Assembly (NCBI GenBank): GCA_963788935.1
Contig: CAWBIM010000004.1
Coordinates: 124,001-188,000, forward strand
Direction of reading: 5' to 3'
From: JAOPZW01 sp963788935
Lineage (GTDB): Bacteria; Actinomycetota; Thermoleophilia; Solirubrobacterales; Solirubrobacteraceae
DNA: 64,000 nucleotides
A program made the position numbers and the translations under genes. The notes beneath the pieces were generated by a model. The model had not been told where the DNA came from, ran no database searches, and saw only the letters and a program-made list of their open reading frames with translations. This document shows positions 60,371-64,000 of the stretch, in pieces. Each line of letters starts with the position of its first letter. Positions within the stretch are counted from its first letter, which is position 1.

Positions 60371-60614
60371 GCGCGCCACCACGGGGCCGTCACTTCGCTG
60401 GGTACGGCGCGTCGGCACAGAGGCGGGCCTCGGTCGACCTGCGGGGAACGGCGACACCCTGCCACCTCCATGCGCCGCCGCGGGCCCGGCTCCGCCGAAA
60501 ATCACCCGGTCGGTGTTCGCGGCGCGACGCGGACCGCCCGGGCGCCGGACAGCCACCGATGAGTTTCGGCGCCCCCGGAGTCCCTATCCCCGAACCCAAT
60601 CAAACGAGGCCCAC

Positions 60615-61363
60615 ATGACCCTTCCGGACGTCGTCTCCCAGGACGAGTGGCGCGCCGCGCGCACGCGGCTCCTCGAGGCCGAGAAGGACCTCACGCGCCG
60701 CCGCGACGCGCTCAACGCCGAACGCCGCCGGCTCCCGATGGTCCGCGTCGAGGCGGACTACCGCTTCGAAGGCCCCGACGGCGAGGTCACGCTGCTCGAC
60801 ATGTTCGAGGGCCGCCGCCAGCTCATCGTCGTGCACTTCATGTTCGACCCCGACTGGGAGCAGGGCTGCTCGAGCTGCACCGCGGGCGCCGACGAGATGT
60901 CCGACGGCCTGCGCCGCCACCTGCACGCCCGCGAGACGACGATCGCGTACGTCGCGCGCGCCCCGATCGCGAAGATCGAGGCCTACCGGCGCGAGCGCGG
61001 CTGGACGTTCCCGTTCTACTCGTCGTACGGCAGCACGTTCAACTACGACTTCAACGTGACGATCGACGAGCGCGTCGCGCCCGCGGAGTACAACTACCGC
61101 TCGAAGGCCGACCACGAGGCGCGCGGCACGGGCTACTACTTCGCCGGCGACGGGCCGTCGCATCGAGCAGCCCGGCTCGAGCTACTTCCTGCGGGTGGAC
61201 GACGACATCTTCCACACCTACTCGCTCTACGCGCGCGGCGGCGAGACGCACCGGCGGCTCGTACTACTTCCTCGACAACACGGCCCTCGGCCGGCAGGAG
61301 GCGTGGGAGGAGCCGCAGGGCCGGGCGGTCGATCCCAACGAGGCGCGGCCGGACTTCGCGTGA
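60615..61363 (+). CDS. DUF899 family thioredoxin-like protein, two apparent frameshifts
   Basis: A ~249-residue protein of the DUF899 family: VSQDEWRAARTRLLEAEKDL, RRRLPMVRVEADYRFEGPDG, VVHFMFDPDWEQGCSSCTAG, GWTFPFYSSYGSTFNYDFNV and GTGYYFAGDGPS. The frame slips near 61160, where IEQPGSSYFLRVDDDIFHTY and SLYARGGET continue one base on. It slips again near 61250, where GGSYYFLDNTALGRQEAWEE continues to TGA 61363. Each slip fits one extra C. The fold is thioredoxin-like with Cys-Ser-Ser-Cys, but the reaction is unknown. The stop overlaps the trmO start. Confidence 0.85.
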
Positions 61364-61764
61364 GCGAGCCCGTCGAGCTCGTCCCGATCGGGCGCGTCGC
61401 GTCGCCGCTGACCGACCGCGCGCGGGCGCCGAAGCAGGGCTTCGAGGGCGGGCCGGACGCCTGGCTCGTCCTCGATCCCGCGGTCGTCGACGGGCTCGAC
61501 GGCCTGCGGCCGGGCGACGCGATCATCGTCCTGACCTGGCTGCACGAGGCCGACCGCGACGTCCTGCGCGTCCACCCGCGCGACGACCCGGCCGTCCCCG
61601 AACGGGGCGTCTTCACGACGCGCTCGGCCGACCGGCCCAACCCGATCGGCCTGCACGAGGTCGAGGTCGCCGCGGTCGAGGGCGGCCGCGTCCTCGTGCG
61701 CGGGCTCGAGGCCGTCGACGGCACCCCGGTCCTCGACCTCAAGCCGGTCCTGCGCCGCCCGTGA
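61360..61764 (+). CDS. trmO: tRNA (N6-threonylcarbamoyladenosine-N6)-methyltransferase-type protein (TrmO/TsaA)
   Basis: A 134-residue single-sheeted beta-barrel SAM enzyme. Motifs are VELVPIGRVASPLTDRARAP, GLDGLRPGDAIIVLTWLHEA, the family signature GVFTTRSADRPNPIGLHEVE and GTPVLDLKPVL. TrmO methylates t6A37 in tRNA-Thr; shorter homologues such as this one may have other targets. GTG 61360 overlaps the DUF899 stop, and ligA follows 58 bases later. The sequence is complete, with no broken motif. Confidence 0.88.
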   Translation: MSEPVELVPIGRVASPLTDRARAPKQGFEGGPDAWLVLDPAVVDGLDGLRPGDAIIVLTWLHEADRDVLRVHPRDDPAVPERGVFTTRSADRPNPIGLHEVEVAAVEGGRVLVRGLEAVDGTPVLDLKPVLRRP

Positions 61765-61822
61765 CGCCGCCCGGCGCACGTCGTACCGTCCGGTCTCCGA
61801 CCGATTCTCCGACCCTCCAGCC

Positions 61823-63826
61823 ATGAGCACGTCCACCGATCCCGCCGCCCGCGTCCAGGAGCTCGCCGCCGCGCTCACCGCGCACCGCGACGCCTACTAC
61901 CAGGGCACCCCGAAGGTCTCCGACTTCGAGTACGACCAGCTCGAGGACGAGCTGCGCACGCTCCTCACCGAGCACCCGGACCTCGCGCCCGACCCCAACC
62001 CGCTCGAGCAGGTCGGCGCGCCGTCGGTCCTGCACGCGCCGGTCCGCCACGAGCGGCCGATGCTCTCGCTCGAGAAGGCCACGACGCCCGAGCAGGTCGA
62101 GGCGTTCATGGCCCGCTTCCCGCGCCAGCAGGTCGTCGTGATGCCCAAGCTCGACGGCCTGTCGCTGTCGATCATCTACGAGGGCGGCAAGCTGCGCCGC
62201 GCCGCCACGCGCGGCGACGGCACGACGGGCGAGGACGTGACCCCGATCGCCCGCCAGGCGCTCGACGGGATCCCGAACGAGATCCCGCGGACCGAGCGCA
62301 TCGAGGTCCGCGGCGAGGCGGTCATGCTGCGCTCGACGTTCGCCGCCTACAACGCCGCGCACCCCGACAAGCCGCTCGTCAACCCGCGCAACGGGGCGGC
62401 CGGCACGCTGCGCCAGAAGGACGCCTCGAAGGCGCTCGACCGGCGGCTGTCGTTCTTCGCCTTCGACATCCACCCGCCGGTCGACACCGACCTCGAGAAG
62501 GTCCTGCGCGACCTCGAGCTGCAGACGCCGGACATGGTCCACGCCGACACCGCCGAGAAGGCGGTCGCGGCGATCCAGGCGATCGAGAAGACCCGCGGCG
62601 ACTCCGACGCCGACCTCGACGGGGCCGTCGTCCGGCTCGCGAACCCCGAGGCCTACGCCGCGGCCGGCGCGCGCGCCAACAGCCCGCGCGGCGCGCTCGC
62701 GTTCAAGTATCCGGCCGAGGAGAAGACGACCGTCCTGCGCGACGTGATCTGGGACGTCGGCAAGATCGGCAAGGTCGCGCCGGTCGCGGTCCTCGAGCCC
62801 GTCTTCATCTCCGGCACGACCGTCCGCCGCGCGACGCTCGCCAACCAGGAGGTCATCCGCGCGCGCGACGTGCGCATCGGCGACACCGTCCTCGTGCGCC
62901 GCGCGGGCGACGTCATCCCGTTCGTCGCCGGCCCGCTCGACGCGTCCAAGCGCACCGGCGAGGAGCGCGAGATCGAGCCGCCGACCCACTGCCCGTCGTG
63001 CGGCAGCGAGCTCGAGGAGGAGGGCAACGGCCGCGAGCTCTACTGCCGCGCCTCGGACACCTGCCCGGCGCAGGCGGTGCGCCGCCTCGTGCACTGGGCC
63101 TCGCGCGCGGCGGCCGACATCGAGGCCGTCGGCCCGACGTGGATCGAGCGCCTGAACGACACCGGCAAGCTCGCGGCGATCCCGGACTTCTACGCGCTCA
63201 CGACCGAGCAGCTCCTCGAGTACGAGCGCATCGGCGAGGTCAGCGCCGAGCGGATGGTCGAGTCGATCGCGGCCAGCCGGAACGTCGGCCTGCGCCGCGC
63301 GCTGATCGGCCTGGCGATCCGCCACGTCGGCGAGGGCAGCGCGGCCAAGCTGTGCCGCGCGGGGTTCGGCTCGATCGAGGAGATCGCCGACGCGCCGGTC
63401 GAGCGCCTGGTCGAGGTCGAGGACGTCGGCCCGGCGGTCGCCGCGTCGCTGCGCGCGTTCTTCGACCGGCCGGAGAGCCGCACGCAGATCGAGACGCTCC
63501 GCGAGCGCGGCGTGAACCTCGACGTGCTCGACGAGGACCGCCCGCCCGAGGTCGCGGCCGACGCGCCGCTCGCGGGCAAGACGGTCGTCGTCACCGGCTC
63601 GATGGCCGACCCGCGCAGCGGCGAGAAGATCCCGCGCCCCCAGTTCTCGCGGCTCGTCGAGCGCGCGGGCGCGACCGTCGCCTCGTCCGTGAGCTCCGCC
63701 ACCGACCTGCTCATCACCGGCGAGGGCGTCGGCGCGAGCAAGACCGACAAGGCGGCCAAGCTCGAGGTCGAGGTCGTCGACCAGGCCGAGATCTGGAAGC
63801 AGCTGATCGCGGCCGGGATCGCGTAG
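61823..63826 (+). CDS. ligA: NAD-dependent DNA ligase
   Basis: A 667-residue LigA, the replicative ligase. The Ia domain has HRDAYYQGTPKVSDFEYDQL. The adenylated Lys109 is in VVVMPKLDGLSLSI, and RGDGTTGEDVTP and EVRGEAVMLRS belong to the nucleotidyltransferase fold. The OB domain has GKIGKVAPVAVLEPVFISGT. Four zinc Cys lie in CPSCGSELEEEG and YCRASDTCPAQA. Helix-hairpin-helix repeats (IEEIADAPVERLVEVEDVGP) and a C-terminal BRCT (LAGKTVVVTGSMADPRSGEK) complete the usual order. The BRCT loop is a little long. The gene is intact and starts at ATG 61823. Confidence 0.96.
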   Translation: MSTSTDPAARVQELAAALTAHRDAYYQGTPKVSDFEYDQLEDELRTLLTEHPDLAPDPNPLEQVGAPSVLHAPVRHERPMLSLEKATTPEQVEAFMARFPRQQVVVMPKLDGLSLSIIYEGGKLRRAATRGDGTTGEDVTPIARQALDGIPNEIPRTERIEVRGEAVMLRSTFAAYNAAHPDKPLVNPRNGAAGTLRQKDASKALDRRLSFFAFDIHPPVDTDLEKVLRDLELQTPDMVHADTAEKAVAAIQAIEKTRGDSDADLDGAVVRLANPEAYAAAGARANSPRGALAFKYPAEEKTTVLRDVIWDVGKIGKVAPVAVLEPVFISGTTVRRATLANQEVIRARDVRIGDTVLVRRAGDVIPFVAGPLDASKRTGEEREIEPPTHCPSCGSELEEEGNGRELYCRASDTCPAQAVRRLVHWASRAAADIEAVGPTWIERLNDTGKLAAIPDFYALTTEQLLEYERIGEVSAERMVESIAASRNVGLRRALIGLAIRHVGEGSAAKLCRAGFGSIEEIADAPVERLVEVEDVGPAVAASLRAFFDRPESRTQIETLRERGVNLDVLDEDRPPEVAADAPLAGKTVVVTGSMADPRSGEKIPRPQFSRLVERAGATVASSVSSATDLLITGEGVGASKTDKAAKLEVEVVDQAEIWKQLIAAGIA

Positions 63827-63829
63827 CGC

Positions 63830-64000
63830 TCAGCGCCCGAGCGGGAGGCGCTCGTCGCCGGGGCCGAGCACCGACCGCGCCGTGGCGGTCGCGCGGTACA
63901 TGCGCCAGCGGGCGCCCTCGGCGACGTCGGCGGCCGTGAACGCGGGAGGCCCTGGGCCACCGACGCCCGCGAGTACGCGGCCACCGCGGCGTCGCGCTCG
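63830..64000 (-). CDS. C-terminal end of an unrecognised gene, frameshifted and cut by the window edge
   Basis: Reading the minus strand, RDAAVAAYSRASVAQGLP is followed, after a probable one-base gap near 63950, by FTAADVAEGARWRMYRATAT and ARSVLGPGDERLPLGR to a stop at 63830-63832. The Trp/Arg/Tyr content and helical pattern look like real coding sequence. I do not recognise the family, and most of the gene is outside the window. It is convergent with ligA. Confidence 0.45.
   Translation of the reverse strand, partial: RARRRGGRVLAGVGGPGPPAFTAADVAEGARWRMYRATATARSVLGPGDERLPLGR

Overview
The window is very GC-rich and densely coded, with short gaps and many 4-base ATGA/GTGA start-stop overlaps, as in a high-GC Gram-positive genome. 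A VKOR-DsbA pair, an MSMEG_3727-type PQQ partner protein, MalT/LuxR regulators, an NAD-dependent DNA ligase and a peptidoglycan-binding/resolvase-like membrane protein point to Actinobacteriota, possibly the Thermoleophilia/Solirubrobacterales. That placement is inference, not a phylogeny. I saw no rRNA, tRNA, CRISPR array, transposase or prophage.

Bases 1-8700 hold a tetrahydromethanopterin/methanofuran (H4MPT/MFR) C1 locus: the end of fhcA, then fhcD, fhcC, mch, a DUF447 gene, beta-RFAP synthase (mptG-like) and mfnB as one overlapping operon. Next come mfnE- and mfnF-like genes on the minus strand, a HisA-like gene and a RimK/MptN-like ligase. The locus ends in a pabA stub cut after about 35 codons. 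Together these genes oxidise formaldehyde-level C1 units to formate and make the cofactors involved. fae, mtdB and fhcB are not in the window and presumably lie upstream.

Bases 8700-17900 hold a PQQ alcohol oxidation locus: an MSMEG_3727-family protein, a PQQ-dependent methanol/ethanol-type dehydrogenase with the lanthanide-type Asp-Tyr-Asp signature, then pqqA, pqqC, pqqD and pqqE, a GAF-LytTR regulator, a broken M17 aminopeptidase, pqqB and a DoxX protein. The two loci side by side suggest methanol to formaldehyde to formate metabolism.

Bases 18000-34500 are accessory: methyltransferases, a large LuxR regulator, aldehyde dehydrogenase, VOC and DUF4126 proteins, a glycan block (GT-C, GT2, flippase-like, UDP-sulfoquinovose synthase), an acetamidase/formamidase, a MerR module with a clear operator, MOSC, and a P450-SDR pair. 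Bases 34600-38600 encode a complete siderophore ABC importer behind a candidate iron box. Bases 38600-49400 hold a TetR-controlled MFS/isochorismatase pair with twin operators, a four-gene signalling block, a phosphatase remnant, a methionine-synthase-like/Fur pair and a Ser/Thr kinase. Bases 49400-56800 hold a PASTA lipoprotein, a copper-efflux operon behind two CsoR-like palindromes, an FAD oxidoreductase and VKOR-DsbA. Bases 57200-64000 hold an aldolase-like gene, two cell-envelope proteins, DUF899, TrmO, ligA and the end of an unknown gene.

Many otherwise well-conserved genes are broken by single-base shifts (fhcD, pqqE, pepA, two permeases, the peptidoglycan-binding/resolvase gene, the Pro-rich protein, DUF899, probably pqqA and the kinase-sensor pair). 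Most look like one extra base in a GC-rich context, which suggests residual assembly errors rather than mass gene decay.
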